Source: Litoditis marina (taxonomy: Eukaryota > Nematoda > Chromadorea > Rhabditida > Rhabditidae). Taken from it: a stretch of DNA of 64,000 nt. Below, piece by piece: positions 51,801-59,600 of this stretch (its first letter is position 1; each line of letters opens with the position of its first letter). The translations under genes and the position numbers were made by a program. Under the pieces are notes generated by a model. It saw only the letters and a list, made by a program, of their open reading frames with translations, did not search any database and was not told the DNA's origin. The DNA lies in contig OZ038436.1 of the NCBI GenBank assembly GCA_964036275.1, positions 10,365,904 to 10,429,903 on the forward strand, in the 5' to 3' direction.

Positions 51801-53272
51801 CTATCAAACACGGAGTAAGCTCTGACTAAGCGACAGAAAGTAGTCCGTTTTCAGATGTAAACCCGTGAAAATTTATAATTTTTCATCAAAAGTAGACCTG
51901 TTTTCTTCTTTTCGGCTAAAAGTAGTCCGTTTTTTTTCCAATTTTTCTGACTATTTGGACAACTTTACTGGTGTATGTGCACTATACATCGGCTACATGT
52001 AGGAATAAGTATTAGTTGGCTCCATTCAACCCACCTTTCCAGGGCATATTGTGCTCCTCCGCAGTTTTCGTCTGCTTCTCTCTCGACTTTCTTCCCTCAT
52101 TTCCGTTTCCCAACCAGGCCTCGACCAACGGGACAAACAGCTGTCCATTCGCATTCACTGCCACCCAATTGGCTAGTAGATGGCCGGAAAAAATGGCAGC
52201 CACACAGATGATAATCGGCAGTGGTCTGGAAGAGGTATACGGTATATACTATAGAGTTCGCTCTTTTCAAATCGATCCTATACGTGTTCATAGTGTCCTT
52301 CAGTTGCATTTCGGTCAAAATTCGACATTATGTGGACCAATCCCGTGTCAACGGTATACTGCAATTGAAAAATGTATTGTAGTTTAAAGGACTGAACCGT
52401 TGCGCTTGGACCACGTAATCGTCCTTCTTCAACGGCGCGTTTAAAACTGAGAGCTCGTCATTCCTGTAGGCACCAGGAAAACTCATTCAAAAATAAAACG
52501 CATTACTCAAAAACTCATTGAGAATTAAACCTCATTCACTTATTTTTAGTCAGAATTTCAAAAATGCCACAAAAATAGAAAGTTGATTACTGCTTTTCTC
52601 AACCATTATATACTTAATGAGATTTATTTCGTAATGAGTTATACTTTAATGAGTTTTATTTCTGAATGAGTTATTCTGGTTGCCATTCCTGTATTGGTCC
52701 AAACCTATGAATTCAAGCAGGTATGATCGAAACGTGTGGAACATCGTTCCAAAAAGACTTAAAGAAGGACGATTATGTGGTCCGATCGCAACGGCAGCAG
52801 TCCTTTAAACCGCGATACATTTTTCAATTGAAGTTTAAAGGACCGTTGACATGGGATTGGTCCACATAATCGTCCTGCTTTAAATATTGCTCTTCGATCA
52901 ACCCAGCTTGTTTTTTTAGAAAACAAAAACCTAATCAGTCTGAGGCAATCTAGGAGTTTGCAGAGTGCAATCAAATTTCTCTCTCTCTCTCTCTCTCTCT
53001 CTTATCTTTATTCATCTTTGGACTTTTACTCTTATTAGTGGTAAAAAGCCTGTTATTGTAATTAGTTCGCTTGTTCATATAAGCCAGTATTTTCTCATAA
53101 TAATTTAAATTTCCTATTTTCTTATAATTTAATAATTTCTGAAATCCAAACAAACCCACCCGAATCCCATCCATAGTAGAGATACAACTAGGGTGAGGAA
53201 GCCGGCGGCTGCCCCGACGTTGCCACCGGCTAGCCCGTTGAGAGACGGGGGAGGGGGACTGGCTGACTCCAT
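37030..53272 (-). CDS. SNX14, sorting nexin-14 (24-exon gene)
   Basis: An ER-anchored sorting nexin that in other animals works in lipid homeostasis and ER-lipid droplet or endolysosome contacts. The assembled exons total 2,727 bp (about 908 residues; the vertebrate protein is about 946) with all phases consistent. Two hydrophobic segments lie near residues 21-65 (GFLTLVVSLLWMGFG and LPIIICVAAIFSGHLLA). The PXA domain covers about 101-300 (PSLLNESLESLL, HYCMGSRQNEVNYLR, ADPDTINHLLII). The RGS domain covers about 320-475 (WQLFRQFVHESSPDRISFED, VYKRLQSGYVIPFCQSD). The PX domain covers about 595-715 (YVYIIEVERF, TEFYVLENKLVEFH). The Nexin-C domain covers about 770-905 (LVSLVQLIQHAIF, LNKQLSYVLLDILV). 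Two donors (exons 6 and 15) are uncertain. The NOA1 stop lies 689 bp upstream on the same strand. Confidence 0.93.
37395..37495. repeat. ttcgagttt tandem repeat
   Basis: Irregular short repeats of ttcgagtttt in the last SNX14 intron. Confidence 0.8.
37750..37809 (-). CDS. SNX14 exon 23
   Basis: Acceptor ccttttcag, donor GTGAGA; 20 codons (EKTLREELAKRRVLEYLQDE). Confidence 0.9.
37889..37998. repeat. cacgtgaa degenerate tandem repeat
   Basis: About five imperfect units of roughly 20 bp containing gcacgtgaatg or cacgtgaac, directly downstream of SNX14 exon 22. Confidence 0.7.
38004..38154 (-). CDS. SNX14 exon 22 (Nexin-C)
   Basis: Acceptor tttgtag, donor GTAGGA. Encodes ERKLCEESNLVSLVQLIQHA. 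Confidence 0.92.
38458..38544 (-). CDS. SNX14 exon 21
   Basis: Acceptor attttcag, donor GTGAGT. Encodes VFDSVLLLAHTVFNPITSWV, phase-compatible with both neighbours. Confidence 0.82.
38670..38735. repeat. (CT)n microsatellite
   Basis: Uninterrupted ct dinucleotides in a SNX14 intron. Confidence 0.97.
40085..40227 (-). CDS. SNX14 exon 20
   Basis: Acceptor cctttag, donor GTCGGT. Encodes VVKKMPGKLSREKGQHLRPF, a family signature after PX. Confidence 0.9.
40655..40824. mobile_element. MITE family M2, copy 1
   Basis: 170 bp with roughly 20-bp inverted ends (cataCaccagcaaggttg against the complement of ccttactggggtatg). Relatives: 41553-41705, 46861-47024, 48644-48693, 51811-51977 and 60977-61115. 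Confidence 0.8.
40836..40931 (-). CDS. SNX14 exon 19 (PX end)
   Basis: Acceptor tgttcag, donor GTAGGC; 32 codons (KLLDRSDLLFAFLTSAEEFR). A M2-family MITE begins only 12 bp beyond the donor. Confidence 0.9.
41273..41353 (-). CDS. SNX14 exon 18 (PX)
   Basis: Acceptor tttctag, donor GTATAG; 27 codons (RVFMEQHRLYFASFISSLCK). Confidence 0.85.
41553..41705. mobile_element. MITE family M2, diverged copy
   Basis: Shares gttatccgaat, gggctagtttc and ccttactgg with copy 1 but is heavily mutated. It abuts SNX14 exon 17. Confidence 0.55.
41718..41805 (-). CDS. SNX14 exon 17 (PX)
   Basis: Acceptor aatttcag, donor GTGGGT. Encodes RFTEFYVLENKLVEFHRESL, nearly identical to the vertebrate PX core. Confidence 0.92.
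42024..42105 (-). CDS. SNX14 exon 16 (PX start)
   Basis: Acceptor gttgcag, donor GTAGGA. Encodes TIYVYIIEVERFDALEHETK then QWSIY. Confidence 0.92.
43152..43281 (-). CDS. SNX14 exon 15 (donor uncertain)
   Basis: Acceptor atgtttag; linker before PX (DLPSIDISEEGDELNSPP). The consensus donor GTACGT after GCG would break the phase of exon 16; a weaker GTATTG four bases later keeps it, and I chose that one. Confidence 0.6.
43500..43620. repeat. GA-rich simple repeat
   Basis: Imperfect gaga tract in a SNX14 intron, next to exon 14. Confidence 0.85.
43652..43734 (-). CDS. SNX14 exon 14
   Basis: Acceptor atctgcag, donor GTCTGT. Poorly conserved linker (VVYPEGISGVSSSQANVLEA). Confidence 0.75.
44184..44250. 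repeat. (CT)n microsatellite
   Basis: ct repeats with a few interruptions, in a SNX14 intron. Confidence 0.95.
44529..44611 (-). CDS. SNX14 exon 13
   Basis: Acceptor ataattcag, donor GTCAGT. Encodes FRRLFTVATEGSMEGNEAVE, matching the family's KIKGVF-STTMEG region. Confidence 0.85.
44851..44958 (-). CDS. SNX14 exon 12
   Basis: Acceptor ctttccag, donor GTACCA. Linker after RGS (PPISVVELIDKPLAPRKTSS). Confidence 0.83.
45080..45140. repeat. CT-rich simple repeat
   Basis: Imperfect ct tract next to SNX14 exon 11. Confidence 0.85.
45169..45242 (-). CDS. SNX14 exon 11 (RGS end)
   Basis: Acceptor gtttcag, donor GTATGT. Encodes SYQEVYKRLQSGYVIPFCQS. Confidence 0.9.
45682..45822. repeat. CT-rich simple repeat
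   Basis: 140 bp of ctct and cccctct, running into the donor of SNX14 exon 10. Confidence 0.93.
45825..45989 (-). CDS. SNX14 exon 10 (RGS)
   Basis: Acceptor tttgcag, donor GTGAGA inside a CT/GA tract; 55 codons (IWQLFRQFVHESSPDRISFE). Confidence 0.9.
46861..47024. mobile_element. MITE family M2, copy 2
   Basis: Same ends and interior as 40655-40824 (gttgtccgaatagtcaga, ccgaaaagatgaaaatcg); in a SNX14 intron. Confidence 0.8.
47069..47191 (-). CDS. SNX14 exon 9 (RGS start)
   Basis: Acceptor caattcag, donor GTGAGT; 41 codons (MFHLYLRDVRGPVNQLSFLA). The acceptor and first 11 coding bases are duplicated upstream in the intron. Confidence 0.87.
47863..47949 (-). CDS. SNX14 exon 8
   Basis: Acceptor tgttacag, donor GTGAGC; 29 codons (VEFLKGFSSTLQ) linking PXA and RGS. 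Confidence 0.85.
48346..48507 (-). CDS. SNX14 exon 7 (PXA end)
   Basis: Acceptor ttgtttcag, donor GTTGGT. Encodes HFVRELLVHSIFLPLMDLVA and DPDTINHLLII, the best-conserved block of the protein. Confidence 0.93.
48644..48693. mobile_element. MITE family M2, end fragment
   Basis: Reverse-orientation fragment ending gacaaccttgctggctgtatg-like sequence. Confidence 0.55.
49063..49152 (-). CDS. SNX14 exon 6 (PXA, donor uncertain)
   Basis: Acceptor ctatttcag; begins VADALVSQLLDESR. The frame stays open for another 60 bp or so past the chosen donor GTTCGT, so the 3' end is a guess that keeps phase 0. Confidence 0.65.
49327..49428 (-). CDS. SNX14 exon 5 (PXA)
   Basis: Acceptor gattgcag, donor GTAAAA. 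Encodes LEDLHYCMGSRQNEVNYLRQ, a strongly conserved PXA helix. Confidence 0.9.
50225..50369 (-). CDS. SNX14 exon 4 (PXA)
   Basis: Acceptor tgtttcag, donor GTATTA. Encodes HQIRFACCQLYQRVEMIDLS. Confidence 0.88.
50697..50770. repeat. 37-bp tandem duplication with ctcatgag motifs
   Basis: gattttgctcatgaggtatc and the following bases occur twice in a row, within a 150-bp area with several ctcatga palindrome halves. Confidence 0.85.
51110..51236 (-). CDS. SNX14 exon 3 (PXA start)
   Basis: Acceptor atttccag, donor GTATGT. Encodes IPSLLNESLESLLDQVIDQY and NTWYSSG, the opening helix of the PXA domain. Its last 28 bp are duplicated in the next intron (see findings). Confidence 0.9.
51811..51977. mobile_element. 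MITE family M2, copy 3 (reverse)
   Basis: The complement of copy 1, ending ctggtgtatg; in SNX14 intron 2. Confidence 0.75.
52035..52225 (-). CDS. SNX14 exon 2
   Basis: Acceptor ctcttccag, donor GTGGGT. It carries the second hydrophobic segment, then a polar linker (EKQTKTAEEHNMPWK). Confidence 0.85.
52328..52432. mobile_element. MITE family M1, degenerate copy
   Basis: Matches the M1 interior (gtggaccaatcccgtg, ggaccacgtaatcgtccttc) with one end eroded. Confidence 0.75.
52759..52883. mobile_element. MITE family M1, copy 3
   Basis: ttaaagaaggacgattatg to tcgtcctgctttaa, near-palindromic, in SNX14 intron 1. Confidence 0.85.
53160..53272 (-). CDS. SNX14 exon 1
   Basis: ATG at 53272 (MESASPPPPSLNGLAGG), then the first hydrophobic segment. 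Donor GTGGGT; ends in phase 2. The start is chosen because it is the first ATG in frame and gives a membrane anchor where the family has one. Confidence 0.8.
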
Positions 53273-53960
53273 CACAAAAGCAATGTCATCCAGGACGAAA
53301 CTCAATCAAACTTCTGTAAAATACATTCATTTACTAAGTTTACAAACTAAATGTTTACTTTGCACGCTTTTCTGTGCAAATTTCACAATACCAAACTCAT
53401 CCAGGGAGAAAACCTCAAACAAACTACTGTCAAATATATATACGGGTAGTCAATTGCACAGTCAAGTGAAACATGTTGAACACAGCAGAACTCAGAAACG
53501 AGCAATGACAAAGTGCACAATGCCTCATGAAAATGCTAACTTTACGTGACTATTCAATTTACTTCTAGTATACATTCACTGGGTTTACAAACTAAATGTT
53601 TACTTTGCACGTTTTCATGTGCAAATACTACTTAGTTGGTTACAAAGGCAATACATCACTAGAATGTTTCCACTCGGCATAAATACACACAAGAACAATG
53701 AAAACCCAATTAGATAGATAATACCGGAAACATAAATCTGTATTGAATACAAGTCACGAGAAGAAAAATCCAGGTTTTAATCGTAACTCAACAAATATAG
53801 GTACAAAACAATCGAAAACACAAACATTCAGAATTCAACGAGTAGCAAAAACGAACTTTTTCAGTCTCTAAGACGAGTTCTCCTTCTACATTTAACAAAC
53901 TTTCTAAAACAAATAAAAACAGTAGATCAAAATACACTACAATGTCTAATTACAATCTTC
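53273..53960. other. SNX14-NOA1 intergenic region
   Basis: 688 bp between the SNX14 ATG and the NOA1 stop on the minus strand; it must hold the NOA1 3' UTR and the SNX14 promoter and 5' UTR unless the genes are co-transcribed. A segment tttacaaactaaatgtttac is present twice (about 53339 and 53584). No TATA box is evident. Confidence 0.6.
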
Positions 53961-54038
53961 TCAGACATTTCTCTTATTTTTCTTGTTCTTCACCGCCCGT
54001 ATTCTGCGCGAATTCACCGGAAACTCCACTGGTTTGAC
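53961..54038 (-). CDS. NOA1 last exon
   Basis: Acceptor attttcag; 25 codons (VKPVEFPVNSRRIRAVKNKK and the basic end) then TGA at 53961-53963. Confidence 0.9.
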   Translation of the reverse strand, partial: VKPVEFPVNSRRIRAVKNKKNKRNV

Positions 54039-56578
54039 CTGAAAATCAATAAACTCATTTTTCCGATTCTTCTCTAAAAAATATTCAAAAAACACACAGA
54101 TCCTTACTTATTAATCAGAGGTAAATACCATGCGATTGAATTGCAAGCTCCGCCTCACACTTTATAGAGTTGGTGAAACTTACAGCCGCATTAGCTTTCG
54201 TGAATAAGCTCTCTGCTCACTAGGAACTCAAAATATTGTCTGTTCCAGGCATTTTCTACCACCACAGTATGATATTGACACTTACAATTAGGCGAGTTTT
54301 GGTGACGTTACAGTTTGCAGAAATATGTAACACCTAATTTATGGATAACCTACAAAATTTATGGAAAAAATAGGTTTAAAAACTGTTTTCACTAGAAAAC
54401 ATCATCTTGAGTATTTAAAAGGTACTGATAAAGCGGACTGTATGCGTTGAACCTGACTAGACGCCTGCGGCGTCTAGCAGTTGTAAATCTTGTATATTAC
54501 TCGTAAAATTCTGTACAAAACGATACCAAACATGACTATTCTCCGTTATACGAAGCCCGTGCCATGGGTTGGCGAAACATCGATGTCGCGTCGCGTGCAT
54601 GCGCGCGCGTTCTGTCAGAAAGTTGTGTAACGCCTCCCAACGTATTCCGTTGAATTCAACACGTGCCATTGTACCGTCAAAAATATCCACGTTTTTGTGA
54701 GGCCTACCAACGTAACTCGTTAAATTTAACACGTTTCAACTTACTGCTAAAATGTTTTACGTTTTTGTAACGCCTACCAACGTATTCCGTTGAATTCAAA
54801 ACGTGCCATTGTACCGTCAAAAATATCCACGTTTTTGTGAGGCCTACCAACGTAACTCGTTAAATTTAACACGTGTTAACCTACTGCTATAATGTTTCAC
54901 GTTTTGTAACGCCTACCAACGTTTTTCGTTGAATTTAACACGTGCTAACTTACTGCTGAAATGTTTCACGTTTTTGTAGGACCTGCCAACGTATTTCGCT
55001 GAGGTAGTAAAACATGCTTTATCGTTACAAGCTGTCAAACATTGCTGACCATGATTTGTGTTTCACATAGCACGTATGTGGTCGTTATTTTAATTGCTAA
55101 TTACGCTGTTCCACTGTGCCTATGGCACAGTAAACGCCAGCTATGCACACCTACATTTGGTTACGCGCTAAGTTTCACGATCTTGATGGACTCTTCATGT
55201 AGATAATTTCATGAAATTTCACAGAGACATACATGATAATTTTCTCTACCAAATAATAATCAATTTGTTGTATCTGAGTTAGAACTGTTTGGTGCAGTCC
55301 GGTCTAAACAATAAGGTACTAACAATTTTCATATTGATTTTTAGGAGTAGTAGTTATTATTTTCTTTTTTATAATTGAGTTCTGAGTTGTATGTTGTTTA
55401 TTTTATGGGAAAATGTTGGAAACTGACTGAACACGAGCATTAATAGTGAAAATTTGCGGCCTTTTTCGTGAAAAACAACTTTCTACGCACGACTCAAACG
55501 TTATAACAAAAATTTGTCAACATTTTCAGAAAACAGAGGTTATAGGGAAGGGGGAGAAACAAATTTTCACTAATAACGTCACAATTGGCATGAGTTACGA
55601 CTCAAGTTACACGGCGTGTCAAAATGGTAAAACCGGAAATTTTCAAATAAGGGCCAGTTCCTCAATAACTACGAAGTTCTAGAATTTAAAAGTTTTTTCC
55701 AATAGAAAGATAAGACTTTCTTACGTTGTAATCCACCAAATAATTTTAATTTGAAACAACTTTCTCGCTCACCTTGATTACGAACAGAACGTTTTGATTA
55801 GCGCGTCAAACATCACGTTTGTCAAAAACTCAATAATACCACTATTATAGGAAAAAATTGTTGTGATAGTTGATTAGCTCTTTTAGTTTAGATACGAATC
55901 AAAAAAAAGTATTTTAAAAAAACATTAATTTTGAAGCATTTTATCGTAAGTTTGCTTGCCATGTGTCTCGATGTGTTTGAAGTTCGATGAGTTTGAATGT
56001 CGATGTGTTTGAAAAGGGTGACATTAGCATTGTATGGGGGGCGGGGACAAATGTCCATGCGTGGGGCAGGATCTCTCTTTTTTCCTCCTTTTCACTCTCT
56101 CTCCCTCTTACCTTATAGAACTGTGTCCCGGGAACTCGTTTCCCTCTGAGGGAGGCCGCGTGAGGCAGAATGGGCGCCCTTACAGTAATCCCCTTGGCCG
56201 CCGGGGTCCAGGCAGTTAGACGGATTCGCGACTCGCTCGATGACGTCACCATCACCCAGCCGATGGAGGAGAGAACCACGTCCGAACAGCCCTCGTCCTG
56301 GAAGAATAGACAATGAAAAGAATATGTATTGAGCAAAAGTGTAACAATGGTACAGAAACTGAAATCAACGATTTAGAGACGGAATGCCACTTATGCAACC
56401 TATATAACCACAGTCTGCGTCTCTCTGACCTCGACACTCTCTCGCCAAGGCCGCTACAAGTGACATGCCAATTGGCAGGAACTTTTCCGAGCTGTGGCTA
56501 TGACCTGCCATCTGGTACTACTCTAAGTACAAACTACGAACCCCATCTTCGACCAGTGACGTAAATGAACAAATAAAC

Positions 56579-56611
<33 letters not shown>

Positions 56612-59600
56612 ATACACAATTCCTACCTTTGCTCCCCTGACCACCAGCTCTCTCGAACCGAGACCCGGCCATTTGTCCATTCTATCCCGGTTACCCCGCG
56701 GAACAACCAATCGGTCCGTTTTCCCAAATTTCGAGTAGAACCCATCTACATCCGCCGAATTCACCACGAACAACGGAAGATCGTCGCTCACAAACGTGGT
56801 CAGCTGAAACAAAAACAACTCATGAAACAACACACACTTAATGTAACTATTACAACGTTAATAAATATATCTAATCGCTTATAAAACTAATACTACGAGT
56901 GTCTCAACCTGAAAGAAACCATCGTCCAATTGGACCAAATCGAATAGCTCCACTTTATGAACTCGATGAAACACTCGGGCGCACCAAAACAAAATCTTGC
57001 GTAAAGCGTACTGACCACAAAAACATCACGTTTTGTATGAAGGCTTGCTACAGTTGGTGTGTACATGAAGAAAAACAAGCAATTGTGCACTTTTTTCAAC
57101 CCACCTCTACAAAACGGTGCACAAATAGGAAACTCTACCTAATTTAATCGTAAACACGTTCTCTTCGAGTAATAACGAGTCTAAACTGTGTAGATATGCA
57201 ATATCCTTCTCTTTAAACCTTCAATTGTTTTTACGCGTTCTTGAGTTTTTGTCATATTCTATACATTTCCTCTGCATAGCAAAGCTGAATGCAACTGTTA
57301 TTCTCTTCGTTGAAACACTGGAGCGCGTTAAGAACCGACTCGCGTGAACACTACTGATTTCCACCCAATGGCTTTCAATTTATGTACGCGATCAAAGAGT
57401 AAGAGAACCATTACATTTTACATTACAAACTCCAATATATAAATTCGATGAAACATTAAACTAACGTAAACGGGATTCGCAGTGGTCGGTTCCACGTCAA
57501 TTCGGGCGACTCCTCCAATGATCAGCGAATTTCCGGGCGAAACGAGGGCAGTGCGGGGCATCAGAAGGCTGCGTGGCAACACACGAACCAACTCGTCCAA
57601 GGTGAACATGGAGGTTACCTGCATATGATCAATGTATCTCTCTATCTCTGTGCTCTGAATGTCTATCATTCTCTCTCTCTCTCTTTTCAATGGTCTCTCC
57701 CATTCTCAGTCTCTCTCTCTTCCCTAAACTTTCATCTACTTCTCTCAGTCTTTCTCTCGTCCACTCTCTCTCTATTTTTCTCTTCTCTCTCTTTCTCTCC
57801 TCCTCTCTCTCTCTCTCTTCTCTCTTCTCTTCTTTCTCTTCTCTCTCTTTCTCTTATCTTCTCTCTCTCTCTCCCTCTCACCTGTTCCTCATTCACAGTG
57901 CCGGGCGTGTCAAAACACCATGTTCCCCGGGCAAATACAGGATCATCCTCGTTCCAGGTACTGAAAAGAAAATTACATTTAAAGAAGGACGATTATGTGA
58001 ATCAATCCCGTGACATCCGTCCTTTAAACTGCAATTGAAAAATGTATTGCAGTTTGAAGGACTGAAGCGTTGGGATTGGTCCACATAATCGTCCTTCTTT
58101 GAGACAATTAATCACACTAATATCTCCCAAGAAAACAGCTGACAAGAAGTGTCAATCTGACAGCCTTGAACCATAGGTCCATAATTCGTGAAATTTAAAT
58201 TCGAGAAAATAAGTTGTCTTGCCACAGTTCCCTATACATAATATAGATATGAACATGAACTAAGAGGACAAGAAACAACATATTGCAACAATGTGATGTG
58301 GTAAAATAAATCTATTGAAAAAATTAGGCGGGGCTATATTTAAGAATGATACCGTTTTTGTGGCGAATTCTCGTGTTCTGCCTGCGACAAAACATCTCTG
58401 ATGGCCACTGGCTGCAACTCCTCCTCTTGATCCTAAATGAGATGACTTTGTTCAGAAATTGATTGAATCAGGTGTTTTTTATTGATTAAATCAGGTGTTT
58501 TCCACGAGGCAGTCAAAATTCCCAAGTACAAGCAAAACGGACGACTAAACGAACCATCAATCAAAGTCACGTTTTCCAAATCACGCCATTTGTTCAAACT
58601 AAATTCTGATCTGGCAGCTAAAATGAGCTTGCAATAACAGAGAAAAAACTACTTTTCTACGAAACCTCTCAGATAAATCATTCTATATCGATGAAAACTA
58701 TGAAACTCATGTTACTTACACAAGTAACCTGAAAAGGGTTAGGTACTCTAGAATTTGGCGGCGAGTCGCCGGCGACATGGAGGGGTCGGCAGAGTGGCGC
58801 CGGCGGGTCGCCTGCGATTATTCTCAGGTCTTTCAAACTAAACGTTCTATATAGTAAACAGACACCGTAACTGGTATGTTTACAGTTAACAAAAATGTTT
58901 CATATACTTATCGTCGCTATAAATAGACACGATGAGATTCACGGCTTCATTGTTCATGTATAAACATGTCACCCACCTGAAAACTACAAGTATACGTACC
59001 TGATTAACATGTATCTTATTCAGAATCAACGACCTAAATATAATCGCAGGCGACCCGTCGCCAAATTCTAGAGGGGCTGAGGTTTCGACAATCAGTATCA
59101 CTTTTATTCTCAGACCATGCTACAAGGAATTCTCATGAAAATACTGTAATAACCCTCAACTAAACATGTACTCAAATTATCAAATATACCCAAACTAACT
59201 ATGTTAATTTTGTAAAAGTTATCATTCCACATACCTTGTACGTATTCTGTATCATGTCCGAGAGCACCGCATACGACGAATCCCCGGTGTCTTGGAGAAG
59301 ACGTTTCCTGAATAATTGAGATGAAAATAGAACTTCCCAGGCTCAACTCACACTTGTAACATGTTCTATTACAAAACAACCCCTTTTTCAATTGAAATAC
59401 GTCTGACTTGATGATTTTGCAACGAAAATTCTTCTAGTTTTTTTTTCCAGTTTGGCAGCAAAGACATAAATCATTCCGTTTAATGACAGTTAAACCGTCA
59501 TCTACCGATGTTTGAGATCAAACTACAAACTTCACCCTCACCTGGTGTAGTTTAACTAGAGTTACCGACCCTTCAGAATTGAGATCAAACTACAAATTCA

